A stretch of 11,334 bases of DNA, taken from NCBI GenBank assembly GCA_027577415.1, contig JANBQS010000838.1, positions 1-11,334 of the forward strand. Direction: 5' to 3'. A model generated the notes under the pieces. The model did no database searches, was not told the DNA's origin, and was given only the letters and a program-made list of their open reading frames with translations. The position numbers and the translations under genes were made by a program. Positions 1 through 7,592 of the stretch are shown piece after piece; positions within the stretch are counted from its first letter, which is position 1; each line of letters opens with the position of its first letter. This stretch comes from Coemansia sp. RSA 922 (lineage: Eukaryota; Kickxellomycota; Kickxellomycetes; Kickxellales; Kickxellaceae).

Positions 1-280
1 TTCTTGCCCAACAGCAAGCGCCAATGCTGTGGGACATATTTCCTGAACCTGTTTGATTTTATGGGTTGCTTAGCGAGTGCGTAAACTCGGCATAGCCATG
101 TAAAGTAATAACTTTCGTCATTTAGCCATATCCAAGCGACAGACTGTTCTGGTCGCTTAAAGGGGGCGGCGGAGATGCCAACTACTCAGTTAGCCTAATT
201 GCTAACCAAAGTACATGATAGCGAGTAGAATATAAGAGCGAATATATTATAATATATAAGCGGGTGTGAATAATAACGAA
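1..280. other. Non-coding, AT-rich leader of the window
   Basis: No reading frame of convincing quality is visible on either strand. The stretch 225-270 is almost pure A/T. The only structure seen is a small inverted repeat: AAGCGAC at 134-140 and GTCGCTT at 152-158 pair perfectly around an 11-nt loop. Confidence 0.4.
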
Positions 281-400
281 CTAAATAACCCCTTTTCCTA
301 TCTTGCAGAGAAGCGGGCCATATATACTGGCCCACTCAGTAATTGTCTCGTCCCCCTTGGGCAGCAGCTCAGCGTGTCTCAACAAACACGTAGGTCCGCC
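281..400 (-). pseudogene. Possible relic of a cytochrome P450 N-terminal region
   Basis: A minus-strand frame is open from about 400 down to a TAG at 283-281. It contains the run ITEWASIYGPLLCKIGKG, with an upstream VGG/LLPKGDE stretch. This resembles the segment just after the membrane anchor of microsomal P450s, where a W-A-x-x-Y-G-P motif is followed by a short strand ending in G-K. Upstream in the same frame there are three stops close together (TAA TAA TAG), and nothing P450-like follows the TAG. No haem-binding cysteine region is present. If the reading is right, this is a short fragment of a dead gene. The match is brief, and a chance open frame of about 40 codons is the main alternative. 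Confidence 0.22.
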
Positions 401-565
401 TACTAATTCTCTCTATTATTACTCGCCATATGTGCTGCCTCCACTCCAACAAGGACAAACCCACAGTATTGCCCACATCATCAATAGCTGTGGTACGTTC
501 TTCCTGTTTCTTTTTAACAAAATAGCAAAGCTTTATCATTCGAGTCTACCTGCTGCATAGAAAGC

Positions 566-600
566 TTTGGAAGAAAACATTTATTTTTGGGCACCCCAGT
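566..600 (+). promoter_or_regulatory. Upstream box shared by small genes A and B (copy A)
   Basis: The stretch starting TTTGGAA, then A/T-rich, then TTTTGGG and a CAC is repeated in similar form at 1680-1717. It lies about 140 bp before the TATA box here and about 167 bp before it in the second copy. Roughly 60% of aligned bases match by eye, so it may be shared ancestry of the flank and not a protein-binding site. Confidence 0.35.
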
Positions 601-680
601 TACAACTTCAACACTCTTTAAGGCTGTTCTGGGGTTTAAGAGGAGATTGCACCACATTTTGGGGAGAACTGGAGCGGATT

Positions 681-727
681 TCATTTTTTGTCTCCTCATG
701 GTGGGTATAAAAACCCACTTGGCGCCA
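681..727 (+). promoter_or_regulatory. TATA core promoter of small gene A
   Basis: TCA plus a T run (681-689) precedes CATGGTGGGTATAAAAA and CCCACTTGGCGCCA (697-727). TATAAAAA is at 706-713, 106 bp before the ATG at 812. The 31-bp block 697-727 recurs before gene B at 1838-1869 with about 28 matching positions and one 1-nt indel. The transcript start is expected about 30 bp downstream of the TATA box, in the C/T-rich stretch at 728-740. Confidence 0.7.
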
Positions 728-811
728 TTCTTTTCTTTCGCTCGATGCAAATAATTATTCTGATCTCGCTTTATCTCACCTTTAACATAAGATTACGTTT
801 TTTTTGCCACA

Positions 812-1174
812 ATGTTACACCCTACTGGAGTTTCTTTTGGTGATCCTAATATGATTTTTGTAGAGTACGTGAAAGTGGATGGTGTTACCAAAATCTCTTA
901 TATATTTAGTCGAGACTGTATCACTCGTTTAGAGACACTGATAGAAGCCGAGTACCGTTTAAATATTTCTGAGGCGGTTAACCGTGTAGATAATCTTGTT
1001 AGGGCCCAGTTTGACATGCAATCTAAATTGGTTGGGTGTTTAAGCGAAAACTCGTCATTTGTTAGTAGGAGTTGCAAATTCATACTAGTTGGAAATGTGA
1101 CAGATTTGAGTCCTGTGCTTGGTAAGTCCTCTAGCATATTCATCGGAGTCGTTCCAGAAAATAACCAAATCTAG
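812..1174 (+). CDS. Small gene A: orphan 120-aa protein, paralogue of gene B
   Basis: Function is not recognised. The predicted protein is soluble, with no signal peptide or membrane segment. It is expected to be mixed alpha/beta: a strand near residues 14-20 (MIFVEYV), a helix near 35-50, a strand around LVRAQFD (62-68), then CKFILVGNVTD (88-98), and a final strand IFIGVV (109-114). It aligns with gene B (1957-2316) end to end without a gap. DPN is at 11-13 in both, LVR at 62-64, Q66, D68, C88-K89 and VGN at 93-95, with about 31 identities in 119 by hand count. The ATG was chosen because it is the first in frame, has an A at -3 region context, and lies 106 bp after a strong TATA box. Conserved length and motifs argue for a functional gene. 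No intron is evident. Confidence 0.8.
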   Translation: MLHPTGVSFGDPNMIFVEYVKVDGVTKISYIFSRDCITRLETLIEAEYRLNISEAVNRVDNLVRAQFDMQSKLVGCLSENSSFVSRSCKFILVGNVTDLSPVLGKSSSIFIGVVPENNQI

Positions 1175-1266
1175 TCACTAACAAGTCAATACACTCAGTA
1201 TGCTAGACGTATCACCTTTATCGACTTTATATTAGCAAAAGTTGATGTCTCATTTGATGTCATTAG

Positions 1267-1272
1267 AATAAA
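1267..1272 (+). terminator. Polyadenylation signal AATAAA after gene A
   Basis: A canonical AATAAA lies 93 nt after the stop codon of the 120-aa gene, at a plausible distance for its 3' end. There is no other hexamer in between. Confidence 0.4.
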
Positions 1273-1363
1273 TGGCAGCGCAGTGCCTCTGATAAGTAAC
1301 CAGTATAGCGAGCGTGAATGTTGGGTATATTTAACCATACTTAAGAGTGAGAATAGATAAACC

Positions 1364-1670
1364 CTAATCCAACTTATGACGGGACACTGGTTTTATAGCC
1401 TTGTGGATGCCTTCTTCCAGAGCCACACGCGTGAGGATCCGGACAGGCATAGCGTTCCTGTGTTGTACGCGTGGGTTTTTGTACTTCTCGGCTTTGGCAG
1501 AGGGTAGCATGCTTGCGGCCGGCATCTCGGAGATAGTTTCTGGCAGCTCGGGATTGACAGTCGGCAGCGCTTCACATGGGCAGCCGGGGTTTGTCTACGT
1601 CAACAAGTGAGGTGTCATCATCGCCCTTCACTAACTTAGCAAAGCCTCCTTTATTGAGCAGATTTTTTGC
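1364..1670 (-). pseudogene. 3' end of an unrecognised gene, frameshifted and 5'-truncated
   Basis: Two minus-strand frames join into one protein-like reading. From 1670 to about 1575 one frame gives KNLLNKGGFAKLVKGDDD followed by DVDKPRLP. A frame change near 1572 then gives 68 residues (1570-1367) including LPTVNPELPETISEMPAAS, EKYKNPRVQHRNAMPVRI and a basic end, KPVSRHKLD, with TAG at 1366-1364. The region is GC-richer than its surroundings. The composition (regular K/E/P spacing, a continuous 100-residue sense once frames are joined) suggests a real former gene. The family is unknown to me. LLNKGGFAKLV faintly recalls the end of an ABC transporter nucleotide-binding domain, but the rest does not. 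The upstream part is lost: a stop at 1673-1671 ends the frame right beside the promoter flank of gene B. Confidence 0.5.
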
Positions 1671-1679
1671 TTAAAAATT

Positions 1680-1717
1680 TTTGGAAACTAAATTTAGATT
1701 TTGGGGGCACGCATGCC
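1680..1717 (+). promoter_or_regulatory. Upstream box shared by small genes A and B (copy B)
   Basis: This is the counterpart of 566-600: TTTGGAAA, an A/T-rich run, TTTTGGGGG and CAC. It abuts the broken 5' edge of the minus-strand relic that ends at 1670, which suggests that the edge of the gene B cassette lies here. Confidence 0.35.
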
Positions 1718-1817
1718 ACATAATTGGTGACCTTTTTAGAAGGCTGTGCTTGCTGTTTATTACATTACGTAGTTGGGGAAAAGATCGCCTCTCAATTGGG
1801 AATACCTTGACTGTGGC

Positions 1818-1869
1818 TCATTTTTTTTAGGTCGGCCCATGGCGGGTATAAAAGGCCCACTTGACGCCA
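1818..1869 (+). promoter_or_regulatory. TATA core promoter of small gene B
   Basis: TCA plus a run of eight T (1818-1828) precedes CATGGCGGGTATAAAAGG and CCCACTTGACGCCA (1838-1869). TATAAAA is at 1847-1853, 110 bp before the ATG at 1957. The block is nearly identical to 697-727, including the GCCA element about 10 bp downstream of the TATA box. Confidence 0.7.
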
Positions 1870-1956
1870 GAATTTTTCCCCATCGTTTGAAAATTATACC
1901 ATTCGCATTTCCCTTTACCCCAATCATCATTACATCACTACCATTCTATTATCGCA

Positions 1957-2316
1957 ATGTACGGCTTTACAGCTAGCGACCTTGATGATCCCAACACAAT
2001 TTTCCCAGTATATGTATCAAAGCAATGTTCCACGATAACCTCTCATGCATTTTACCGTGGGTATGTTGATAACATAGTCAAGTTGCAAGAAGAAGAGAGC
2101 GTTATTGACCTGACTCAAGGTCTTCTCAACACTAATTGTCTTGTTCGCTTTCAGTACGACGACGACTTGGAGTGGCTTGATAATATGGACAGTTTTACAC
2201 CTTGTATGGTTGAAGGGTGCAAATATATTATTGTTGGGAATGCGACAGACGTAATAAACGCAGCTGAGGAGATTTATAAGTCTCGGCGTGGGATTGTAGT
2301 TAGCGTTGCTCGCTGA
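1957..2316 (+). CDS. Small gene B: orphan 119-aa protein, paralogue of gene A
   Basis: Function is not recognised. It is acidic and soluble, with no signal peptide or membrane span. Residues aligned without gaps to the 120-aa protein at 812-1174 include D11-P12-N13, I15-F16, Y19-V20, F32, R34, L62-V63-R64, Q66, D68, C88-K89, I91, V93-G94-N95, T97-D98, G112 and V114. The two most conserved blocks, LVRFQYD (62-68) and CKYIIVGNATD (88-98), probably form core strands. The start is the first in-frame ATG after the TATA promoter and gives the same N-terminal spacing to DPN as in gene A. The stop TGA is at 2314-2316. No canonical AATAAA follows closely. Retention of length and spacing despite about 26% identity implies old divergence under constraint. 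Confidence 0.8.
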   Translation: MYGFTASDLDDPNTIFPVYVSKQCSTITSHAFYRGYVDNIVKLQEEESVIDLTQGLLNTNCLVRFQYDDDLEWLDNMDSFTPCMVEGCKYIIVGNATDVINAAEEIYKSRRGIVVSVAR

Positions 2317-2805
2317 TAAATTTCAAATGACAGAAATATATTTCTTACTGCACAAGTTTAAGGTTTATTGGATTTCAATAGAAAGACATGTTGTTGTAGT
2401 TTCTCCACCTGTCAGATAACTGATATGGAGGACAAAGCTATGAGTCGCTCGTACTAGCTAGTTGCAATACCAGGTCCATATCAAAAAAGCAACCCTTGAG
2501 GGTCCTTGGATTGACTATAATTACCGAGCTGACTATTGAACACTCTCGGGTGCTACTAGAGGCATAAACGCAAACAAAGTATGCGTATATGTGGGAGAAA
2601 ATCCCTAAAGTAGGGCGTGTGCAACAGTGGTCCCAGTAGTACCTTTCCTGTAGAACTTAGGAGGACAGTGGTGTATGATTGTGCTCGAGTAGCCCATATA
2701 TTCAAGCTGGCCGACTTGGGACTAAAGCAGTAAATTCAATATTTTCACTGGAATATATGCATCTGCTTACCTTTAACATTATCACTTTCTCTTAAACAAT
2801 AATCA
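2317..2805. other. Intergenic stretch without a convincing gene
   Basis: All six frames are interrupted. A short plus-strand frame around 2657-2733 exists but has no start, no family features and no conserved neighbour. The last 50 bp are C/T-rich and probably were the leader of the dead gene that follows. Confidence 0.4.
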
Positions 2806-4454
2806 GTGCCTTCTCTATCGCTGTTTCAAACCATTTCCCCTCACGCTGTCGAGATGATAGTGGATTACGTTGCTGACAACATTCGCCTAGCGTCCAACAA
2901 AGCCCACAACATTGGTCACCCAGAGGAGTATGGCAGGCTGCAGAGGCTATTGCTCTGGGTCTGTCGCAACTTCCGAGCTGTTGTATACTCGCGTATTTTT
3001 AAATGTTATAGTATAACGTTTGACAGTAACTTGGATACAACTTACGGACAGACATGCGCATTTCCACGCCGCTTGAGTCAATTCTGCGGTCGCTTTTATC
3101 GCACAGCTAGAGAGATGTCGATATCGATTAACCCACGAGCTGTCTACTCGGGTAAAACACTGGAAACACTATCCCGCGTGGCATTAAATGGCTGTTTGTT
3201 TCCACAGGCTCGCACGCTCATAATATTTTTTGATGGTAAGGGGCAAAGGGATACCGCAGCAGTACCAAACAACGTTGAAGCCAATGTTCGTGCGTTTTGT
3301 GCGATGGTTTCGGCAAATGGCGCCTAATATCAATATGGCCTAATCGTCTGGCGGAATCGACCCAAACAAACGCTCAGATGTAAAAGTCCAACGCTTCGGC
3401 AGCTTAATCACACAGCTCGTCCAGCTTGTTGACCGGGTCGAATTTACAAGCGGGTTTAACAGAGCTTACCATACTCTGCAGCTGGACGCTATTCGCAATC
3501 TGACGCACGTACTCGTCAGTTCCTTCGTCAATCGAGAGCAGGCCATAGAGCTCATACGACTGAATGCGCCAACTCTGCAATACGTGAACGTCTTGTTTTA
3601 TTTTCGCGCCAATCTCTCCGGACTTATTTATGATAACAGTGGGTGTATCGAGTACCCGCGTTTACACACCTTGGCTATGAAGCTGTATTCGGATGGGGCT
3701 AATCCACGGCGATGCGCGTTTGAGGGCGTAGTGTCCTTTCCTAATCTTTGCCGTCTAATCAGTCGTGGTGTATTACTCACTCGGCGACGACCCGGAATTG
3801 CTTAGAGGCGACGCGGCTACTCTTGAGTATCTACAGCTGAATCTGACCCTTAAGCTGGCTGTGGCGCTTATTCAGCAAAAACATATTTACACCCACTAGC
3901 CATCCGAGGCTGCAGTGCGTCGTGTTGAATACGCCTCTCGGCATGTCATTACTTGATATGGCCGACTACTCTGATCTTATAAGGCTCATGCTGGGTATTG
4001 CGCCCGAAGCTGCTGTTAGGAAGATTTCCAGCTGGCCATTTAGCCGAGAGCCTCTACCTGTATTAACTCTTCTAGGCAAGCATGATAGACTCCAAGTCCT
4101 GGCCCTGCCTGAGGTGCGGATGTCGCTTTGGGAAGCAATGACCTTGATAAAGTCTCTTTCACTTCTCACTGATTTCCACGTCAAGGCTCCGACGCTTGAC
4201 CCACTGCCTGCTGGCGTCACAAAGCACGGTCTTGTCAAGTATGTGGGCTCCAACTATTCCCCAATTAGAAGGCGGTTCCGGTGCTGGCACATTGAGAACA
4301 ACCGTGTTGAATACTTGGAGGACGCTGTGAAACCATTTTTGCTGCTGGTAAAAAGCGTGAAAAGTTTGCAGAGTTATTGGAAAAGACTATCGATATGGAG
4401 ACTTGCAAAAATTATGTACTTTGCTTGCGCCGCTTACTGTATCATAAGCCGTAG
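2806..4454 (+). pseudogene. Decayed member of a large kickxellomycete protein family (F-box/LRR-type architecture)
   Basis: Five frame segments read in order as one protein of about 530 residues. They are 2806-3316 (SPHAVEMIVDYV, LLLWVCRNFRAVVYSRIF), 3317-3775 (TLQYVNVLFYFRANLSGLI, VVSFPNLCRLI), 3780-3890 (GDDPELLRGDAATLEYLQL), 3892-about 4362 (SHPRLQC, VLTLLGKHDRLQVLALPEV, RRFRCWHIENN) and 4365-4454 (FAELLEKTIDM, LRRLLYHKP, stop TAG 4452-4454). The order and wording match an abundant uncharacterised Coemansia-type family as I remember it, with an F-box-like N-terminus followed by repeat strands. Defects: GTG stands where the ATG is expected (2806, with TAA two codons upstream), TAA at 3341-3343, frame changes near 3312, 3776, 3889 and 4362, and apparent loss of a short segment at the last one. 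Function of the family is unknown. Confidence 0.75.
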
Positions 4455-4817
4455 TAGTGCTAAATGTTTATTCTTGACAATGCACTTTGTGTTCGCAGAT
4501 TACCAGCTCTACGAAAAGTGTGCGTCTAGCTTAGAAGGTATTTCTAAGCAACACAATGTCTGAGCAGTATAGAGAGTTTAATCGCAAAGCTGCTTGTGGT
4601 AGATATAATTGTCCGTTTAAGCTATACGCCGGTACTCATTCACCACTTTCAGTACAAGAACTACGCACGTAATATATCGAAAACATGGGACTACCATAAC
4701 CACGCTAGTTTCCTGATTTTGACGACCTGCGACACCTATTCGGAAAGTGGCGCAAACAATGCTGGTAAACTTTTTTTGACTCCACAAAGGAACTTTGTAC
4801 TTTATATATTTTTTGTA

Positions 4818-6017
4818 ATGGACAGCGACGAAATTACGTATACTCTGTGCAGCATTGACAGCCTCATTAGAGTGAATCGCGAATTGCGTGCTCGTTTAGA
4901 GGTAGTCGAACAGAAAACAAACACGCTGCCTCTTCGCCCTGCCATAACGCAAAGCCCAGCAATGGATGACGAGCAAAAGCCTGACGAGCTAGTGCTTATA
5001 GGCAACAATGACGTCGAACCTCTTTCAAAGAGGCAATTAGACAGTATCAGACGAGACGTTGGTGATAGAAAGTCGACATGGGCCAATCTTCGACAGTTGT
5101 ACCCGCCTAGACAGTCAGACTTTGCGCCCCTCATGGAGCTTGACGACCTTGATGTTGACGGGGCCCTCAGCCAGGCGGCGACGATGGCGGCCTACGGATC
5201 GGAGCTCTTACGCATTGCACTCAGTGGCACACAGGTCAACAGGCGACTGACGAGGCAGACAAGTCAGTTGCTGGCCTCGCTTTGTTCTGCGCTCATCGAC
5301 ACCCGCGACCAGCGAAGACGCTCACAGAATAAAAATGCAAACTCGGACCCAGTGCTTGAGAGTGTCCACAAACGCGCTAAACAGACAATTGAGTCGATCC
5401 CGCGACATGAAGAAGACGAGCGGCCTAATGTCTCTGCTTCTAGTAGCCGCACAAGTCTCGGCCTCTGTGATAGCTCGTGCTCCGAGTTGACTGATTTGGA
5501 TAGCGAATACTCGTTGCACGAGCAACGGCGACGTAACAGGTGCAGAAAGAGGAGCACTCCGAGAGCATCGCTGGACGATAGTTCTACAATTGCATCCGCT
5601 TGCGACCCCGTACGTACAGGCGACAGTGTGGCCAAAGAACCTGCAAGCGACAGCGACCACGCCTCTGTGAGCGGCACAGAGGACGACGACGACGAATCTG
5701 ATTTAATACTTGGACAGGGAAAAGTGATGAGGCTACACCGCCTAGTCGTCATTCGAAATGCGTTCTTAAGCCATGGTCTGACAGAATCGGATGCTACAGC
5801 ATTTTTAGAGCGACTCAGCAAGGCAACCAACATCAAGTATAACAGTATATGGAATAGGTGGGTCGCTTGGTGTGACTGCAAAGGCGTGGATCCACTTAAA
5901 CGGTCAGAGGAAAATTTAGCGACCTACTTTTCAGATGGGACATGGTCGAAGAGCTCGATGACAAATATACGAGCCGTGTTAAGATCAGTCTGGTCAGTAA
6001 TTGAAGGGGATATCTAG
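4818..6017 (+). CDS. Gag-like / tyrosine-recombinase core-binding protein, lacking a catalytic domain
   Basis: This is an uninterrupted 399-residue frame, ATG 4818 to TAG 6017. The same frame extends upstream to 4596, but without an ATG before 4818. Residues 12-34 look like a short coiled coil. Residues 70-170 (QLYPPRQSDFAPLMELDDL, ALSQAATMAAYGSELLRIAL, LLASLCSALIDTRDQRRRS) resemble the gag-like helical region of kickxellomycete/zygomycete retroelements. Residues 175-300 are disordered, with a basic patch (236-247) and an acidic run at 287-296. Residues 301-399 match the SAM-like core-binding domain of DIRS/Crypton-type tyrosine recombinases: NAFLSHGLTESDATAFLERL, then YNSIWNRWVAWCDCKGVDPL and NLATYFSDGTWSKSSMTNIR. 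The frame ends just after this domain. The catalytic R..H-x-x-R..Y domain is absent and is not seen in other frames downstream. It is either a truncated retroelement relic or a co-opted DNA-binding protein. Confidence 0.65.
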   Translation: MDSDEITYTLCSIDSLIRVNRELRARLEVVEQKTNTLPLRPAITQSPAMDDEQKPDELVLIGNNDVEPLSKRQLDSIRRDVGDRKSTWANLRQLYPPRQSDFAPLMELDDLDVDGALSQAATMAAYGSELLRIALSGTQVNRRLTRQTSQLLASLCSALIDTRDQRRRSQNKNANSDPVLESVHKRAKQTIESIPRHEEDERPNVSASSSRTSLGLCDSSCSELTDLDSEYSLHEQRRRNRCRKRSTPRASLDDSSTIASACDPVRTGDSVAKEPASDSDHASVSGTEDDDDESDLILGQGKVMRLHRLVVIRNAFLSHGLTESDATAFLERLSKATNIKYNSIWNRWVAWCDCKGVDPLKRSEENLATYFSDGTWSKSSMTNIRAVLRSVWSVIEGDI

Positions 6018-6262
6018 CCAGCGGATACAAGGGATATTTTTTTGGGCCGCGCTATTCCCAAGTTCATAATATGACTGTTGCTAAACACTTCCAATCCTAA
6101 TATCACTATTTTGCTTTGTTTACACCACTTAATTTGAGATTGCTATAGTCCTCATCAACCAACACCTGTTTGTATGCAGAAACGTCTCACATTCTACATA
6201 TATTTATCTATCGTTGCATGTTTCACATAGCCAGTATTGTTTTCAAAATGATAGACGACTGC
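6018..6262. other. Short intergenic stretch between recombinase-like ORF and zinc-finger gene
   Basis: Translating past the TAG at 6017 gives no recognisable recombinase sequence. No AATAAA is seen close to the stop. The rest is AT-rich and serves as the upstream region of the gene starting at 6341. Confidence 0.4.
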
Positions 6263-6265
6263 CTG

Positions 6266-6273
6266 TATATAAA
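6266..6273 (+). promoter_or_regulatory. TATA box of the small zinc-finger gene
   Basis: TATATAAA is followed by GCAGCCCTCTTTCTC. It lies 75 bp before the ATG at 6341, matching the TATA-to-ATG arrangement of the other small genes here but with a shorter leader. Confidence 0.55.
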
Positions 6274-6340
6274 GCAGCCCTCTTTCTCAGACTGTTGTAA
6301 TATCTTGCCTATCCTAAACTATTTCCTAATTAAAGTTAAA

Positions 6341-6562
6341 ATGTCCAGCAATACTGCCAAAAACGATCCAGAATCTCACGAGCTTGATAGCTACTGCTAT
6401 TGGTGCCACACCCAATTTACGGGGTCTACATTGTTTTTGGAACATGCCAAGTTTTGTCACCCTATTCCAGACAAGTCTCGTTACATAGCCGACAAGCTAA
6501 CAGGGAGAGTTCTAGAAGGGTATCCCTTGTACTACGATTACAAACCCGCGCCCTGGTACTAA
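6341..6562 (+). CDS. 73-aa single C2H2 zinc-finger protein
   Basis: A single zinc finger is visible: C19-x2-C22-x12-H35-x4-H40, with C39 as a possible alternative ligand. F26 and L33 sit roughly where C2H2 fingers place hydrophobic core residues. The finger is followed by a tyrosine/proline-rich tail ending in YKPAPWY, with no second finger. One finger in so small a protein could bind RNA, DNA or a protein partner; no partner is identifiable here. The frame is open upstream to 6170, but the ATG at 6341 is preferred because the TATA box at 6266 lies inside that extension and the context TTAAAATGT has A at -3. Tandem AATAAA signals (6582-6593) end the unit about 20 nt after the stop. No close family is recognised. 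Confidence 0.68.
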   Translation: MSSNTAKNDPESHELDSYCYWCHTQFTGSTLFLEHAKFCHPIPDKSRYIADKLTGRVLEGYPLYYDYKPAPWY

Positions 6563-6581
6563 ACCTGCTTTAACTATTGAT

Positions 6582-6593
6582 AATAAAAATAAA
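6582..6593 (+). terminator. Two consecutive AATAAA polyadenylation signals
   Basis: AATAAA occurs at 6582-6587 and again at 6588-6593, about 20 nt after the zinc-finger gene's stop codon. This position fits the 3' end of that short transcript. Confidence 0.5.
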
Positions 6594-6649
6594 CATGTGG
6601 AAGTTTATATCAAGTAATATTGTTCGAAATTAGAGCTACTCCTCACTCC

Positions 6650-7586
6650 TCAATACTTCAAAGATCGGAGGCTGGTATGTTTCAGGTTCCCAATATGTGT
6701 CTTGCCAGCTTTAGTATCAACAATTTTACTAATGCACTTGTTGACACCATTAACATGCTGGGTACTGACTCGCAGCATATCCAATGCAAGCAAACGGCAG
6801 ATGACACTGACGACCATACCACAGTAATGATTCAGCTCTGGTGCCCTCATGCGCTCAGACTCTGGGATACAGTTCAAACCGTCATATCCTGTAAAGGTAC
6901 TGCTTTCCGTATATATTCAAAACGCGCAGCAACAAATGGATAGGCTCAAACAACCGTTTAGAAACCATCCTGCGGTATTTTGCAACAGGTTCCAATATGG
7001 AGAAGAGTGGGTCGCCGAATATAGTGCATACGCTGAGTGTGTACCGATTGGGAAACAGTTCCAACAGGCGTTCGACATCGTGGTGTCCATACTTGCCCTC
7101 CAAGGTCAACCAGGCCAGACTGTTGAAAAATGGAGGCAAGGTAAATTGGATCAGCAAATTCTTGTCGCTAGCCATAGCCAACAGTCAGTCTTGATGCGCA
7201 TGGCACACAATAAAACAGGCATATGCAACTGTTCCCTAAACAGCCGCTTGATAAGTATACATCCATAAATCGCCTTGGAATGAGGCATGAAGTATTCGAT
7301 TTTGCACAATAATGGCAGGGCCAGTGACAAAACGCCATTGAGCGCCTCGACAGCCAAGGGTTCTTGCTCCGCTGTGATGTTGGCCCGAGAATTAGAGATA
7401 CTCTAGAACATTGGCAAGGCAATCATACACCACTCTCGACCAACAGCAGCTACTCTTTGCTAACGGTGCAAGTGTGAAAGTAGCCCTTTGGGCAAGCAGC
7501 ATTGCCCTGGAGCTGGCAATAGATATTCAAAGACCAACTCTAAAATATTGTTGGGACTCAGAGTCAGTAAATTGTTACGCGATGGA
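6650..7586 (-). pseudogene. Decayed F-box/LRR-type protein gene with internal deletions
   Basis: Read from 7586 downwards. A frame without ATG gives LLTLSPNNILELVFEYLLP, a good F-box-like start (L-S-P-x-I-L-x-x-V-F-x-Y-L), then QRVAAVGREWCMIALPMF and LAVEALNGVLSLALPLL, MYGCILI-type strands and KTDCW, with in-frame TAG codons near 7488 and 7410. A second frame (7181-6882) gives FFNSLAWLTLEGKYGHHDVE and RLLELFPNRYTLSVCTIFGD. A third frame (about 6877-6650) gives MVVSVICRLLALDMLRVSTQ and ends TSLRSLKY-stop. The pieces match, in order, a kickxellomycete F-box/LRR-like family as I remember it, including its C-terminus. Large central and N-terminal portions seem to be missing, since the joined length is only about 300 codons. 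The start codon is lost. Plus-strand frames across this region are shadows. Confidence 0.65.
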
Positions 7587-7592
7587 GTTTTT

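Noticed and set aside
303..560. Plus-strand 85-codon open frame
   Set aside because: It begins at TTG and has no ATG at a useful place, no promoter at a sensible distance and no family features.
1401..1610. Plus-strand 69-codon frame
   Set aside because: It is antisense to the protein-like minus-strand relic at 1364-1670, which has the better composition and a natural C-terminus.
3966..4253. Minus-strand 95-codon frame
   Set aside because: It is the shadow of the recognisable plus-strand pseudogene segment.
4799..4810. TATATAT as promoter for the recombinase-like ORF
   Set aside because: It lies less than 20 bp before the ATG, too close for a transcript start in between.
5264..5881. Minus-strand 205-codon, Ser/Leu-rich frame
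   Set aside because: It lies antisense to the 399-aa gag/recombinase-like ORF. Its Ser/Leu-rich make-up is what antisense of Asp/Glu/Arg/Ser codons yields.
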